Shown in pieces: positions 25,489-34,718 of a stretch of 64,000 bases of DNA. The notes below the pieces were generated by a model, which was not told the DNA's origin, did not search any database, and worked only from the letters and a program-made list of their open reading frames with translations. Source of the stretch: CAVRXT01 sp049644285. GTDB lineage: Bacteria > Acidobacteriota > Terriglobia > Acidiferrales > UBA7541. Each line of letters opens with the position of its first letter. The first letter of the stretch is position 1. Location of the stretch: the NCBI GenBank assembly GCA_049644285.1, contig JBARRP010000213.1:36679-100678 (forward strand), in the 5' to 3' direction. The translations under genes were made by a program, and so were the position numbers.

Positions 25489-27108
25489 TTACGGCGAAGG
25501 TGGCGGCGCCACTACTGAAGACTCCACAACGGCAATTTTTCCGTCCGGCGTGCGCTCGAGTGCCGGGGCATAGAGCCCGAGAAGTTCGCGTCGCCACCAC
25601 ATTCCTGTTTCCCGTTTCGTCTTCAAATCGGTGAACCAATATTGCCAGATCACGGCGCGCACCTTTTGCGGCGGCGAATCGGGGAAGGGATTGCCGGCGA
25701 TGAGCGCGAGCACCTCGGGTGAATTCTTCAGCAGCCGCTCTTCGGTGTAGACGACAAAGGGAAACTCGCGCCACGGTCCGAGCGTCGCGAACCACAGGTT
25801 CCAGTCAAAACGTGGCTGATAGGGCGCGTAGATGCCTGGCGGCTTGCTGGGGTCCTGCGGCTTGTACCGGAAGGAGTAGGTGATCCACGTCTTGGCGTCG
25901 CGCGTGCCCTGAAATTCGATTTCATAGCGACCGCGCGTCATGATTCCGAAAAGGCCGTAGCGATTGGCGATCCGGAACGGATCGAGGAGGCGCACTGGCC
26001 CACGCGGCAGCGGCAGCATGGGAAGAATCATGCCGATGAGGAGCGCCACGATCGCATAGAAGGTCCAGCCGAGGCAGAATCCACAGACAGTCCGCCGACA
26101 CGGCTCTACCAATTGCCGGGCCCACGTCAGCGAACTCGCCGCTGCTGAAGCGTTTGCCGGTTCGAGGACTGGCTCTCGAGCGAGCCAGGCCAGCCATTTT
26201 CGGTTGAACAACGGCGCGAGGAAACGGTCGTCGAGAAGCAAGATGCCCAGCGATAGCACCAGATAATTCAGGAACGTGTAATTCGCGGTCAGGATGATTC
26301 CAATCTCGAACGGCGTCACGATGAAGAAGCAGACGATGCGGAAGCGCCGAGGCAGAAAAAACATCCATACGATTACCAGTTCGACTGCAAGCGTGAGGAA
26401 CGCCGTCGACGCGTGGAACCAGTGTGGGAGCTGCTGGGCGTACCACCCAATCCATGTCGGCAGCGGGCCATTCTGGTAGTAGTCATCCATGGCGGTAAAA
26501 TTCCGCCATTCCGGATCCCCGCCCAAAATCTTCGCGACTCCTGATTCGAAGTAGATCGTGAACCACACAAGCTGCAGCAGAAAGAGGCTCGCGCGGGAGG
26601 GCGCGTAAGCGCGTCCTAAGCCGGGTCGGAGCCCGGGCGGGGCGAAAAACAAGCTGATGAATCCAGCTGAAAGCAGCATACCGTCCGACTGGTACCCGGA
26701 GAAATCCTGCGCCGCCGCCACAAAGGAAAGGAAGGTCAGGAAACACACCAGCAACATCCCCCGCGGCATGATGTTCAAGATGACCAGAATCGAAGCCATC
26801 AACCCGACCCAGCATACGAGCATCAACATGCGGTTCCCGCTGGAGAACCAAAAGAGCGTCGGCGCGAACCAGTAGCGATATGCGCCGGCGTAACGCGACA
26901 CCGCTTGCAAGTAATCACCAGCGGGAAGAATACCGTCAGGTCCGATCAATCCCTTGATTTGGAACAAGAGCGAGCAAAACGCGGAGAAATAAATCAGCCC
27001 AAGCGCGCGCAGGAAAAGCCACCTGGGCCAGAGATGAGAAGCCACACCTTCTCCGGTCGGCTCCGGCCCCAGCAGCCAATTGGTGATCGCGGACGCGCCG
27101 CCATCCAC
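25489..27108 (-). CDS. Lipase maturation factor family membrane protein
   Basis: 539 aa polytopic membrane protein. Recognisable features are the N-terminal LLGPEPTGEGVASHLWPRWL, YQSDGMLLSAGFISLFFAPP, the VWFTIYFESGVAKILGGDPEW helix region, and the soluble C-terminal part YGLFGIMTRGRYEIEFQG with PRFDWNLWFA. In vertebrates LMF1 resides in the ER and helps fold lipases; the bacterial members are widespread but uncharacterised, and relate to HTTM/gamma-carboxylase-like proteins. Around ten membrane helices fill residues 28-365. No lipase gene is adjacent. It is probably transcribed alone. Confidence 0.88.
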   Translation of the reverse strand: MDGGASAITNWLLGPEPTGEGVASHLWPRWLFLRALGLIYFSAFCSLLFQIKGLIGPDGILPAGDYLQAVSRYAGAYRYWFAPTLFWFSSGNRMLMLVCWVGLMASILVILNIMPRGMLLVCFLTFLSFVAAAQDFSGYQSDGMLLSAGFISLFFAPPGLRPGLGRAYAPSRASLFLLQLVWFTIYFESGVAKILGGDPEWRNFTAMDDYYQNGPLPTWIGWYAQQLPHWFHASTAFLTLAVELVIVWMFFLPRRFRIVCFFIVTPFEIGIILTANYTFLNYLVLSLGILLLDDRFLAPLFNRKWLAWLAREPVLEPANASAAASSLTWARQLVEPCRRTVCGFCLGWTFYAIVALLIGMILPMLPLPRGPVRLLDPFRIANRYGLFGIMTRGRYEIEFQGTRDAKTWITYSFRYKPQDPSKPPGIYAPYQPRFDWNLWFATLGPWREFPFVVYTEERLLKNSPEVLALIAGNPFPDSPPQKVRAVIWQYWFTDLKTKRETGMWWRRELLGLYAPALERTPDGKIAVVESSVVAPPPSP

Positions 27109-27294
27109 TCGTGTGCGACCTCGGCTGTGATTATACAGACCGGGCTGGCAAGTCGCCGCCGAACTCTCAGGAGCCGCGAAAAGTCACACCCGCGGCCAAC
27201 GGCTGCGGGTTGGGCAAGTTTTGCCGAAGTTTTTAGAGGTGAGTTTTTTAGAGGTGAATGATTATCAGGATATTGAAGAGCCGGCTTGGAATCC
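27109..27294. other. Short intergenic gap with a tandem duplication
   Basis: Contains two adjacent copies of TTTTTAGAGGTGA at 27229-27257 just downstream of the SYLF gene's stop region's far side. Otherwise nothing recognised. Confidence 0.4.
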
Positions 27295-28014
27295 TCAATG
27301 CGATGCTTGCAGCGATTTCGGATCGGACAGGTTTCGAGGCGACTTCTGGTCCAGAAGGGCGACCAATTTCTGCCCCGAAATTGGAACACCGACTTGGCCC
27401 TTGCGCACGATGTCCCGAGCGCTGAGATCACGTCCGTAGAGTTTCCGGTTCGCTCGATTGTCCGATCGAAGAGTTGATCCCTCGAGCGAGACTCCTGCGA
27501 AAAGGCCGCGCGACCGCGAATAGGTCAGGATCTCCGCCTTCATGACGATGTCCGTATCTGCCGCAGCCGCACGGCCCTTGGGCCCGACTGCAGCCGCAGC
27601 GTCGGCGCCGAGCTTTACCTTGCTGCCGAGAACCGAGTTTGCTCCCTTTGGATTCACGATCAGTAGCACAAAGTCGGTAGCTTCGCCTCCGAGTTGGAAG
27701 CCAATATTGCCGCCTTCGAGAGCGAACATAGCGGGCGCGCTCCAGGGGCCGGTAAAGTGCTCTCCCGTGCGGCACGTGATGGCCCCGCGTCCATAGCTGG
27801 CGCCGATCCCGAAGGCCAGCTTTTTCACCGACGGAATGACGATTACACATTCAGCTTTGTCCAGCAGATCTTTTGGCAAGCCATCCGGGATGTTCAGAAT
27901 CTCCTGGAAAACCTCACCGCATTCCTGGAGACGCTTATCTTCCTTGTCCTGGTCGGCTCCCAACGCGGGAAAAGCCAGCAATAGCCCTACTAAGGAGACA
28001 CAAATCCGTTTCAT
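27295..28014 (-). CDS. Secreted SYLF (Ysc84-like) lipid-binding domain protein
   Basis: 239 aa from ATG 28014 (MKRICVSLVG), with a signal peptide ending near PALGADQ. The SYLF/DUF500 core spans about 70-205: AECVIVIPSVKKLAFGIGAS, GRGAITCR, WSAPAMFALEGGNIGFQLGG, and SRSRGLFAGVSLEGS. The eukaryotic domain binds phosphoinositides and actin; bacterial secreted versions have no settled role. A C-terminal 30 residues are basic and less conserved. Upstream Met at 28032 gives a worse signal peptide. Confidence 0.9.
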   Translation of the reverse strand: MKRICVSLVGLLLAFPALGADQDKEDKRLQECGEVFQEILNIPDGLPKDLLDKAECVIVIPSVKKLAFGIGASYGRGAITCRTGEHFTGPWSAPAMFALEGGNIGFQLGGEATDFVLLIVNPKGANSVLGSKVKLGADAAAAVGPKGRAAAADTDIVMKAEILTYSRSRGLFAGVSLEGSTLRSDNRANRKLYGRDLSARDIVRKGQVGVPISGQKLVALLDQKSPRNLSDPKSLQASH

Positions 28015-28223
28015 TTTCGAGCCTCCGTGCACAAGTTAAATTCTCGCGGCATTGAAGGATTCCGGTAACTGTCCCTTGGGCCAGTCCTGCCCTAAACCAC
28101 AACAGGAGGCGACAGTGCCTTCGGAAGTGCCGGGCTACGGGACGCATCGGTGGCGAAACAGGACAACAAATACGGCCCTGCCGGCTGCCACCAGGCCAAG
28201 CCTCCTGCCCGAACTCGTCACCG

Positions 28224-28232
28224 TGCTATATT
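28224..28232 (+). promoter_or_regulatory. Candidate extended -10 promoter of the PPOX-type gene
   Basis: TGCTATATT, an extended -10 type box, 62 bp before the ATG. No good -35 is visible, as is common for extended -10 promoters. Confidence 0.35.
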
Positions 28233-28293
28233 GGAGCCGCCCTACTGACTAATTTCTCGCTCTCCGCAAGCGGTCGGAGGCAAGGAGGACACC

Positions 28294-28692
28294 ATGGCCG
28301 CGGAAATCCCGAAAAAATACGAAGACCTCTTCGGCAAGAAAGCGTTTGGCAATCTCGGAACTCTGATGCCGGACGGATCCCCTCAGGTAACGCCCGTCTG
28401 GGTGGACTACGACGGAAGCCACGTCATTTTCAACTCAGCCAAGGGGCGCCAGAAAGACCGCAACGTGCGGCGTGATCCCCGCGTCGCCATCACTTTATTC
28501 GATCCGGACAATCCCTATCGCTATCTGGAAGTTCGGGGCCGGGTTGTGGAGATCACTGAAAAAGGCGCCGATGCGCACATCGATCTCATGGCCAAGAAAT
28601 ATCTAGGCAAGGACAAGTATCCATACCGGCAGGCTGGCGAAGTGCGCGTTCTCTACAAGGTGAAGCCTGAGCACACCACCACGATGGGCTAG
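28294..28692 (+). CDS. PPOX class F420-dependent oxidoreductase
   Basis: 132 aa split-barrel flavin-fold protein. FGNLGTLMPDGSPQVTPVWVDYD is the N-terminal strand set, and NSAKGRQKDRNVRRDPRVAITL is the phosphate-binding stretch typical of the F420-binding subgroup (KxRNL/V-R-D-P). C-terminal YPYRQAGEVRVLYKVKPE completes the domain. Such enzymes use reduced F420 to reduce assorted substrates. The F420 synthesis genes 8-13 kb away make F420 use plausible. An AGGAGG site lies 8 bp before the ATG. Confidence 0.87.
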   Translation: MAAEIPKKYEDLFGKKAFGNLGTLMPDGSPQVTPVWVDYDGSHVIFNSAKGRQKDRNVRRDPRVAITLFDPDNPYRYLEVRGRVVEITEKGADAHIDLMAKKYLGKDKYPYRQAGEVRVLYKVKPEHTTTMG

Positions 28693-28802
28693 CCGCGGGC
28701 GTGCACGCCCGAAGCGCGGCCGAAGCTGCGCAGCGCCGCGTAGCGCGCTTCTTGGGGGCTCAAGCCGCTGCGCGCGTTCTCCTCGGTCATTATCTCGAGG
28801 TA
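28689..28802 (-). pseudogene. Relic of an ADOP-type ABC permease N-terminus
   Basis: About 37 codons read YLEIMTEENARSGLSPQEA then RYAALRSFG, the highly recognisable N-terminal cytoplasmic segment of acidobacterial duplicated orphan permeases. The rest of the roughly 800-aa protein is absent; the frame ends at 28689 overlapping the PPOX gene's last bases. It is a remnant in the gap between the PPOX and CoA-transferase genes. Confidence 0.6.
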
Positions 28803-28917
28803 CGCCGCATTTCCTCCCCGCATCGATTTCTCAGCTTCTCTGCGCCTCTGCGGTAAGAGTTTGGGGTTACCGAGGCAGAAACTTCGGTAGTATTCCGTCG
28901 GCACAATCCGAGACTTT

Positions 28918-30111
28918 ATGCAGGTTCTCGACAACTTGCGCGTGATCGAATGGACTGAAGCGCTGGCCGGGCCTTACTGCGCCATGCTCCTCGGCGATCT
29001 GGGCGCTAATGTCATCAAGGTCGAGCGGCCCAAAGTAGGCGACCAATCAAGAGGATGGGGCCCTCCGTTCGTCGGCTCCGAGTCCACCTATTTTCTTTCC
29101 ACGAACCGCAACAAGCAGTCGCTGACGCTGAACTTGAATCACCCCCGCGGCCTCGAGATCATGCGCAAGCTCGTAGCGCGGGCGGATGTGTTCATCGCCA
29201 ATCAACCCGTTCGAGATTCGCTGGTGAAACGCGGCCTCGATTACGAGAGCCTTGCGGCCCTCAACCCGCGACTGGTTTATTGCTCGATCACCGGCTACGG
29301 CTGGACGGGCCCAAAAACGGGCCGACCGGGCTATGACATCATTGCGCAAGGTGAAGCTGGAGTCATGAGCCTGACCGGCGAGCCGGGCGGTGAACCGATG
29401 CGGTACCCGATCGCGATCGCGGACGTGACCTGCGGCATGTATTCGGCCTTCGGAATCCTTGCAGCCCTGCTGGCGCGCGAACGTACCGGCAAAGGCCAGT
29501 TCCTCGATATGTCCCTGTTCGATTCCCAGCTCAACTGGCTCGCCAACATTGGAAGCAGTTACCTCAACGCCGGGGAATTGCCCCAACGCATGGGCAACGC
29601 CCATCCGAGCATCGTGCCTTACGAAGTGTTTCACGGGAGCGACGAGCGGTGTTTCATTGTCGCGGTTGGAAGCGAACCTCTGTGGGTCCGTTTCTGCGAG
29701 GTGCTCGGAATCGAAGGGACGATCGGGCGCGACCCGCGGTTTTCCAACAATCGTCTGCGGACCGAAAGCCGCGCGAAGTTAACTCCCTTGCTGCAAGAAA
29801 TCCTCCAAACTCGGCCCTCGCAAGAATGGCTCGACAGGTTCCGCGAAGCTGAAGTCCCCGCGGGTCCAATCAATTCCGTGGATGAAGCCTTGAATGATCC
29901 TCAGACGCTCGCGCGGCGCCTGATTGTCGAAATCGAGCATCCTTTGCTCGGCGTTGCTCGAAGTATCGCCAATCCCGTGAAGATGTCCGCCACTCCGCCC
30001 AGCTATCGCCTTCCCCCTCCGGTGCTCGGCGAACACAGTACGGCCATCCTCAAAGAATTGGGATTGACTGCGGAAGAAATCGGCGTCGCGCAGGCCGAAG
30101 GAGCCGTCTAG
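28918..30111 (+). CDS. CaiB/BaiF (class III) CoA-transferase
   Basis: 397 aa, usual length. The N-terminal VIEWTEALAGPYCAMLLGDLGANVIKVE and DVFIANQPVRDSLVKRGLDYE are classic, as is GYGWTGPKTGRPGYDIIAQG, where the Asp of GYD sits at the usual catalytic position. The C-terminal LGEHSTAILKELG is also typical. Class III transferases move CoA between carboxylic acids through an aspartyl anhydride. No acyl-CoA ligase or dehydrogenase is adjacent, so the acids are unknown. There is no clear ribosome site before the ATG. Confidence 0.92.
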   Translation: MQVLDNLRVIEWTEALAGPYCAMLLGDLGANVIKVERPKVGDQSRGWGPPFVGSESTYFLSTNRNKQSLTLNLNHPRGLEIMRKLVARADVFIANQPVRDSLVKRGLDYESLAALNPRLVYCSITGYGWTGPKTGRPGYDIIAQGEAGVMSLTGEPGGEPMRYPIAIADVTCGMYSAFGILAALLARERTGKGQFLDMSLFDSQLNWLANIGSSYLNAGELPQRMGNAHPSIVPYEVFHGSDERCFIVAVGSEPLWVRFCEVLGIEGTIGRDPRFSNNRLRTESRAKLTPLLQEILQTRPSQEWLDRFREAEVPAGPINSVDEALNDPQTLARRLIVEIEHPLLGVARSIANPVKMSATPPSYRLPPPVLGEHSTAILKELGLTAEEIGVAQAEGAV

Positions 30112-30170
30112 AGATCCCGCTTACGAACTGGGCTTCGACCTTCCCATAGCTCCCAAATTGCGAGTCGACC

Positions 30171-31262
30171 TTAGTGCACGAGGTTGACCGGTTTCGCGTA
30201 GCCCGTCATTTCAAGATAGCCAACGCCGGTGAGTGAAGATGAACTGGGGCGCCCGGAAAGGGTGATCGCGCCTTCCCAATAGTTTGGCGTCACCTTATCA
30301 CCGGTAGCGATCTCTTGAGTCTTCAGCGGCGTCTCGATTTCTGCATCGATGTGGAGGGGAGGAACTGCGATGTGCCACGTAATTGGGTACCTGCCATGGC
30401 TGCTTGGACTCGTCCACGTGCCTGCGCGCGGCTCCATCGTGAAATCCTTCACAGAGAGGTGCGTGCCTCTACCGTCCTGGTCGATGTAGGTGCCGGCCGA
30501 CGCAGGATCGATCGTGCCGTCCGTGCGCCGGACGCGGAACAGCATCAGCTCTGTATCGTCGCTCAGTTGCAGGCTCAGCCAGTCCCAGCCGACCTGATTC
30601 GCCTCCAATTGGTTCGTGAAGAACTCATGGTCCATCCACGATGTGCCCTCGACGTGGTAGAGCTTCCCGTTCAGGTCGATCGATCCGCTGGTGAGCAGGC
30701 GCGTGAAGGAAATGTAGTGCGAAGCGCGACCCGATCCTTCTGCCTTCTGGCTGACGCCATTCTGGCCGTGTACGACCGGCGGCTTACGCGACTCGAGCAC
30801 AAATTGCAGGCTGAAGCGCTCCGCAATTGCCTGCAACGCCTGGCGTCCCTGGTTCCACTGGATCTGCCAATTCCCATTCCAGATGCGCCCATCCTGCTGG
30901 CTGACGCCGGCCAAGCCCGGCCCAGCCCGGTTAATGCGCTCGGTGTGATAAAACTGCTGGCCATCGATATCGCTCAAAGCCAAGTGTGCAACGTACACGT
31001 CTTCGACTGCCCAGGCCGAGTCTTTCGGCTGATTTCGGCTCACTGCTAGGCGGAAAAATGTGAGCTCGAATCCGAACCGGCGACCGTCGCCGGATTTCAA
31101 GTTTCCGGTGTAGTACCACCATTCCGTCTGGAAATCCGGATGGTTGAAGTGATCGCGAGGAAATTCGTAATGATAGCCGGGCAAGGCAGTTCGATACTGA
31201 CCCGCCGTTGGCCTGGCGAAAACGGAAGTCAGGACAAGAAGCCACAGCAGCTTATTCCTCAT
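30171..31262 (-). CDS. Secreted lipocalin-like hydrolase (CrtC/AttH type)
   Basis: 363 aa from ATG 31262 (MRNKLLWLL), with a signal peptide ending near TAGQY. The AttH/COG5621 pattern is clear: FPRDHFNHPDFQTEWWYYTG, RRFGFELTFFR, GTSWMDHEFFTNQL and GWDWLSLQL. The fold is a pair of lipocalin-like barrels shared with carotenoid 1,2-hydratase; the substrate of AttH-type proteins is not established. It overlaps the ABC permease by 11 bp and ends an ATPase-permease-hydrolase operon like attEFGH. Its export to the periplasm matches a job on lipids handled by the transporter (inference). Confidence 0.9.
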   Translation of the reverse strand: MRNKLLWLLVLTSVFARPTAGQYRTALPGYHYEFPRDHFNHPDFQTEWWYYTGNLKSGDGRRFGFELTFFRLAVSRNQPKDSAWAVEDVYVAHLALSDIDGQQFYHTERINRAGPGLAGVSQQDGRIWNGNWQIQWNQGRQALQAIAERFSLQFVLESRKPPVVHGQNGVSQKAEGSGRASHYISFTRLLTSGSIDLNGKLYHVEGTSWMDHEFFTNQLEANQVGWDWLSLQLSDDTELMLFRVRRTDGTIDPASAGTYIDQDGRGTHLSVKDFTMEPRAGTWTSPSSHGRYPITWHIAVPPLHIDAEIETPLKTQEIATGDKVTPNYWEGAITLSGRPSSSSLTGVGYLEMTGYAKPVNLVH

Positions 31263-33804
31263 GCATGACCTCAATTGGTTTAAGCCGCGTCGCCACTCGG
31301 GCGGGATAGAGCCCGGCAATCAGCGTTGCGGAATAGACCACCGTCAGCGCTCCGACGAGGAGCGCCACGGGCCAGTGGAATCGGATGGTCCAGCCGAACG
31401 ACTGTTTGCTGATGACGTAGATCAGGACCAGCGAGAGCAGCACTCCCAACACGAAGCCGGCGAAGGTGGCAAACAAGCCGAGAAGCCCGGCCTCGACCAG
31501 AATCAATTTGCGAACCTGCGGTGTTGCGCCACCGAGGAACCGAATGAGTCCGAACTCGCGTCTGCGATCAATTACCAGTGTGATGAGCGCGCCAGCAATG
31601 CCGATCACTGCGACGAGGATGGCGATGGCCTCGAGTGAGTAAGTGATGGCGAATGTGCGGTCGAAGACGCGAATGGCCTCTGTTCGCAAGTCACGATTAG
31701 AGAAGATCAGAATGTTCTTGCCCGCAGAGGCCTTCTGAATCTCCGCACGCACCGCAGCAAGGCTGGATCCCGGAACAACGTAGACCGCGAGCCCCGCGGG
31801 GGCGGGATCAGGCAGGTACCGCAGCATCGTACTGCGGTCGAGCAGAATATAGCCCCGCTCGCTCCCATAGTCGTAATAGACATCCACAATGCGAAACGAC
31901 GGTTTTTTCTCGCCGAGCGGCAAACGAATTGAGTCGCCCGCACGCAGGTGGTGCTTGTTGGCGAATGGCTCGCTAACGGCAGCAGCATCGGCGCCGCGCA
32001 GTTTCGCAAGAATCTCTTCGGCACGCCGGCCCGACACGAAATCGGAACTGCGAAGGCCTTGCGCGAGGGTCAGATCTGCGGAAACCAGCGTGGTCGGCAG
32101 CCCTTGATAACTGATCTCGTAGCCTCGAAATTGATCGACCGCCGCCACTCCCGGCAGCTTTGAAAGTTTGGAGACGAGGGCAACTGCAATCGTAGGGTGC
32201 CGGTCGGCGGAGAGCTCGCCCGCCGGTCGCAGGTAGAGGTCAGCCGGGAGTTGGTCATCCATCCAAATCAGCACCGTCTGCCGGAAACTGCCAACCATAA
32301 TGCCTACCGAAACCATCATCGCGATTGCGGTCGCGAGAGCGCCGACGAGAACCGATGTCCGGCGAAGCGATCCGGCCAGGCTGCGTGAGGCGAGGAGGGC
32401 TTCTACCCCGATGATCTCGCGCAGAAGGTTAGACGAGATGGACACGACCGCATCCACCAGTGCGGGTACAGCCAAAACCGTGGCGCCGATCAGCAGCACT
32501 TCCGACAAATACCCGAGCAGCGGCTTCCCGGAGATGGCCGGAGCTTGCGACGAGGCAGCGCCAGCGAGTCCAAATCCAACTGCCAGCCAGAGATCTCTTG
32601 TCTTATGAATATGGGCGGTAAGTTCGCGCCGCCCCCGAGCCATGGCTTCCGCGGGAGGCACCAGGGAAGCTTCGCGCGCCGGTGCCACCGCAGAAACAGC
32701 GGCCATTCCCACTCCCACCAACAGCGCCAGCAATACCGATTCGAATGTGAGTCCGATCGAGCCGGGCCGGCTGCTGACGTAAAGCAAATCCACGGTGGCA
32801 CCGAGTAGTCGGACTGTGCCGGACGCCATCGCGCGACCGAGCGGCAATCCCAACAGCGCTCCCGCAAGCCCGAAGAACACAGCTTCTGCTAAGAAGGCGC
32901 TTGTCACCGCGCCGCGACTTGCCCCAAGGGCGCGCACAATCCCGATCTCTGCGCGGCGCCGCACGACTGACAGGGAAATCGTGTTGTAGATCAGGAACGT
33001 GCCGACAACGAGCGCGATGTAGCTCAATATGCGAAGGTTCCGGCGGAACGCGGCCAGCATCCGTCGGCTCTCTTCCGTGCCGCTTCCCTCCGGGCGGACG
33101 TCTGTCCCCTCCGGCACAATCGCACGCAATCGCTGCTGCCATTCGTTCAGAGGCAGTTCATCCGGCACCTTCAAAAGAATGCGGTCCACGCGGCCGAGTT
33201 TCCTCATCGCTCGCTGCGCCGCGGCAATGTCCAAGAGGACGACGCTCCCGCCTTCCTGGGAGTCGTCAAAAACACCGCGGACGATGTAATCGTGAGCCTC
33301 GTCGTTGATCGAGAGCCTTAGCGTATCTCCGGCTTTGCGCCCCAATCGCGATCCCGTCCATACGCTGCGGCTGTCTCCGAAATACTTGAGCGCGTCCTCT
33401 CCGCCCGCGTAGCTTCGTCTTGCAGAGTCACTGCTTTCAGAGATTTCAGAAACGAGGTCGAGGCCGATGAGAGGCAGAGTCTCGCCGGACTCGACAACGG
33501 TTGCGTAGCCCTCGATCCGCGGCCGGACGCGAATCGCGTATGGGAGAGTGGCAACCTTCCCCACCAGTTGTTCGGGAATTCCTCCCGGGGCTGTTATTTC
33601 CAGATTGGAATCGCCCGCCAGAGTCTCGAGCGAGGAGCGAAACGAACCCGCAGCCGCATTTCCGGCCAGCTCAATCGCCAGCACCACGGAAACTCCGAGA
33701 GCGACAGCTAGCACGGTGAGCGCGGTGCGCAGTGGCTCCTGGAATAGCGGCCGGATAGTCAGACGATGAAGAAGTAAGAGGCGGGGGATTTCAGGAACGC
33801 GCAT
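31252..33804 (-). CDS. FtsX/LolE-type ABC transporter permease, double-length
   Basis: 850 aa from ATG 33804 (MRVPEIPRLL); the longer frame adds 31 unlikely residues. Two FtsX units are visible: helices about 24-45, 255-285, 315-345, 360-385, then a mid-region pair (about 415-480) and second-half helices about 490-515 and 720-830. Periplasmic MacB-type domains fill the gaps. RRRAEIGIVRALGASRGAV and RRREFGLIRFLGGATPQV are the two coupling motifs next to cytoplasmic loops. It overlaps the ATPase gene by 14 bp. In the Agrobacterium att system two separate permeases do this job. Confidence 0.92.
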   Translation of the reverse strand: MRVPEIPRLLLLHRLTIRPLFQEPLRTALTVLAVALGVSVVLAIELAGNAAAGSFRSSLETLAGDSNLEITAPGGIPEQLVGKVATLPYAIRVRPRIEGYATVVESGETLPLIGLDLVSEISESSDSARRSYAGGEDALKYFGDSRSVWTGSRLGRKAGDTLRLSINDEAHDYIVRGVFDDSQEGGSVVLLDIAAAQRAMRKLGRVDRILLKVPDELPLNEWQQRLRAIVPEGTDVRPEGSGTEESRRMLAAFRRNLRILSYIALVVGTFLIYNTISLSVVRRRAEIGIVRALGASRGAVTSAFLAEAVFFGLAGALLGLPLGRAMASGTVRLLGATVDLLYVSSRPGSIGLTFESVLLALLVGVGMAAVSAVAPAREASLVPPAEAMARGRRELTAHIHKTRDLWLAVGFGLAGAASSQAPAISGKPLLGYLSEVLLIGATVLAVPALVDAVVSISSNLLREIIGVEALLASRSLAGSLRRTSVLVGALATAIAMMVSVGIMVGSFRQTVLIWMDDQLPADLYLRPAGELSADRHPTIAVALVSKLSKLPGVAAVDQFRGYEISYQGLPTTLVSADLTLAQGLRSSDFVSGRRAEEILAKLRGADAAAVSEPFANKHHLRAGDSIRLPLGEKKPSFRIVDVYYDYGSERGYILLDRSTMLRYLPDPAPAGLAVYVVPGSSLAAVRAEIQKASAGKNILIFSNRDLRTEAIRVFDRTFAITYSLEAIAILVAVIGIAGALITLVIDRRREFGLIRFLGGATPQVRKLILVEAGLLGLFATFAGFVLGVLLSLVLIYVISKQSFGWTIRFHWPVALLVGALTVVYSATLIAGLYPARVATRLKPIEVMHEE

Positions 33805-34540
33805 TTTGGGAATGAATGACCTCCTCGATGCGGCCGTCACGCATGCGAGCCACCCGGTCAGCGAGCGATGTCGCCTCCATGCTGTGTGTGGCCACAATGA
33901 CCGCCGTCTGCTGTTCGCTTGCGATTCGTCGCAGCAATTCGAGAATTACATTGCCAGTGATGGTGTCAAGGTTCCCGGTGGGCTCATCGGCGACCAGCAG
34001 CCGTGGCAAGTGGACCAACGCCCGTGCAATTGCGACGCGCTGCATTTGTCCGCCAGAGAGTTGGTGCGGATATCGCGCGGCAAGGTCCCCGAGTTCGACC
34101 CATTCTAGACTTGCCTGGCCTCGTTCCCGTGCATTAGCCTGCCCCGCAAGAAGAAGAGGAAGCTCGACATTTTCGATTACGCTAAGCGTATGCAGAAGCT
34201 GGAACGACTGAAAGATGAAGCCCACCTTTTCCCTCCGCAATCGGGTCAGCCCCGCGTCGTTGAGTGAGGAAGTTGATAAGCCATCCAGCAGAACCCGCCC
34301 CGAGGTCGGGAAGTCCATCGCTCCAGCAAGGTTCAGCAGAGTCGATTTCCCACAGCCGCTCCGCCCCACCAGGGCCACAAATTCGCCGGCAACGACGTCG
34401 AGCGACACGCGGTCGAGCGCTCGCACCCGCTGGCCGTCAGTCAAGTAGTCCTTTGTAACTTCTTCGATACGGAGCAAGGCAATATCAACCTGCGACTCGT
34501 TGGAGACCGGCGCGGGCGGAGCCGCCTGGCGCTGCAGCAT
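33791..34540 (-). CDS. ABC transporter ATP-binding protein (LolD/MacB type)
   Basis: 249 aa. Walker A GRSGCGKST (59-67), Q-loop FIFQSFQLLHTLSVIENV, signature LSGGQMQRVAIARAL, Walker B LLVADEPTGNLD and the H-loop VATHS are all intact. It energises the overlapping FtsX-type permease, probably extracting or moving a lipid or lipoprotein at the inner membrane rather than importing a solute. It is the first gene of the three-gene operon. Confidence 0.95.
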   Translation of the reverse strand: MLQRQAAPPAPVSNESQVDIALLRIEEVTKDYLTDGQRVRALDRVSLDVVAGEFVALVGRSGCGKSTLLNLAGAMDFPTSGRVLLDGLSTSSLNDAGLTRLRREKVGFIFQSFQLLHTLSVIENVELPLLLAGQANARERGQASLEWVELGDLAARYPHQLSGGQMQRVAIARALVHLPRLLVADEPTGNLDTITGNVILELLRRIASEQQTAVIVATHSMEATSLADRVARMRDGRIEEVIHSQNARS

Positions 34541-34718
34541 GTTGGCCTTGGATAGTAGGAGCCCCCAGGCTCCGGATTCCCCACGTGAGGTCGCTAGTTT
34601 AGTCCTTACTGGACACGGATAGAATACGCCGAGTACTAAGCCTTGTTGGAGCTCGGCCGGAAGATTTCACATCATTGGGTGGACGAAAAAAGGGGCGACA
34701 GGTCAGGGGTCACACGGG

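Noticed and set aside
28837..28857. Sequence CTCTGCGCCTCTGCGG as part of a repeat family
   Set aside because: Only a loose match near 20471-20490; too short to call.
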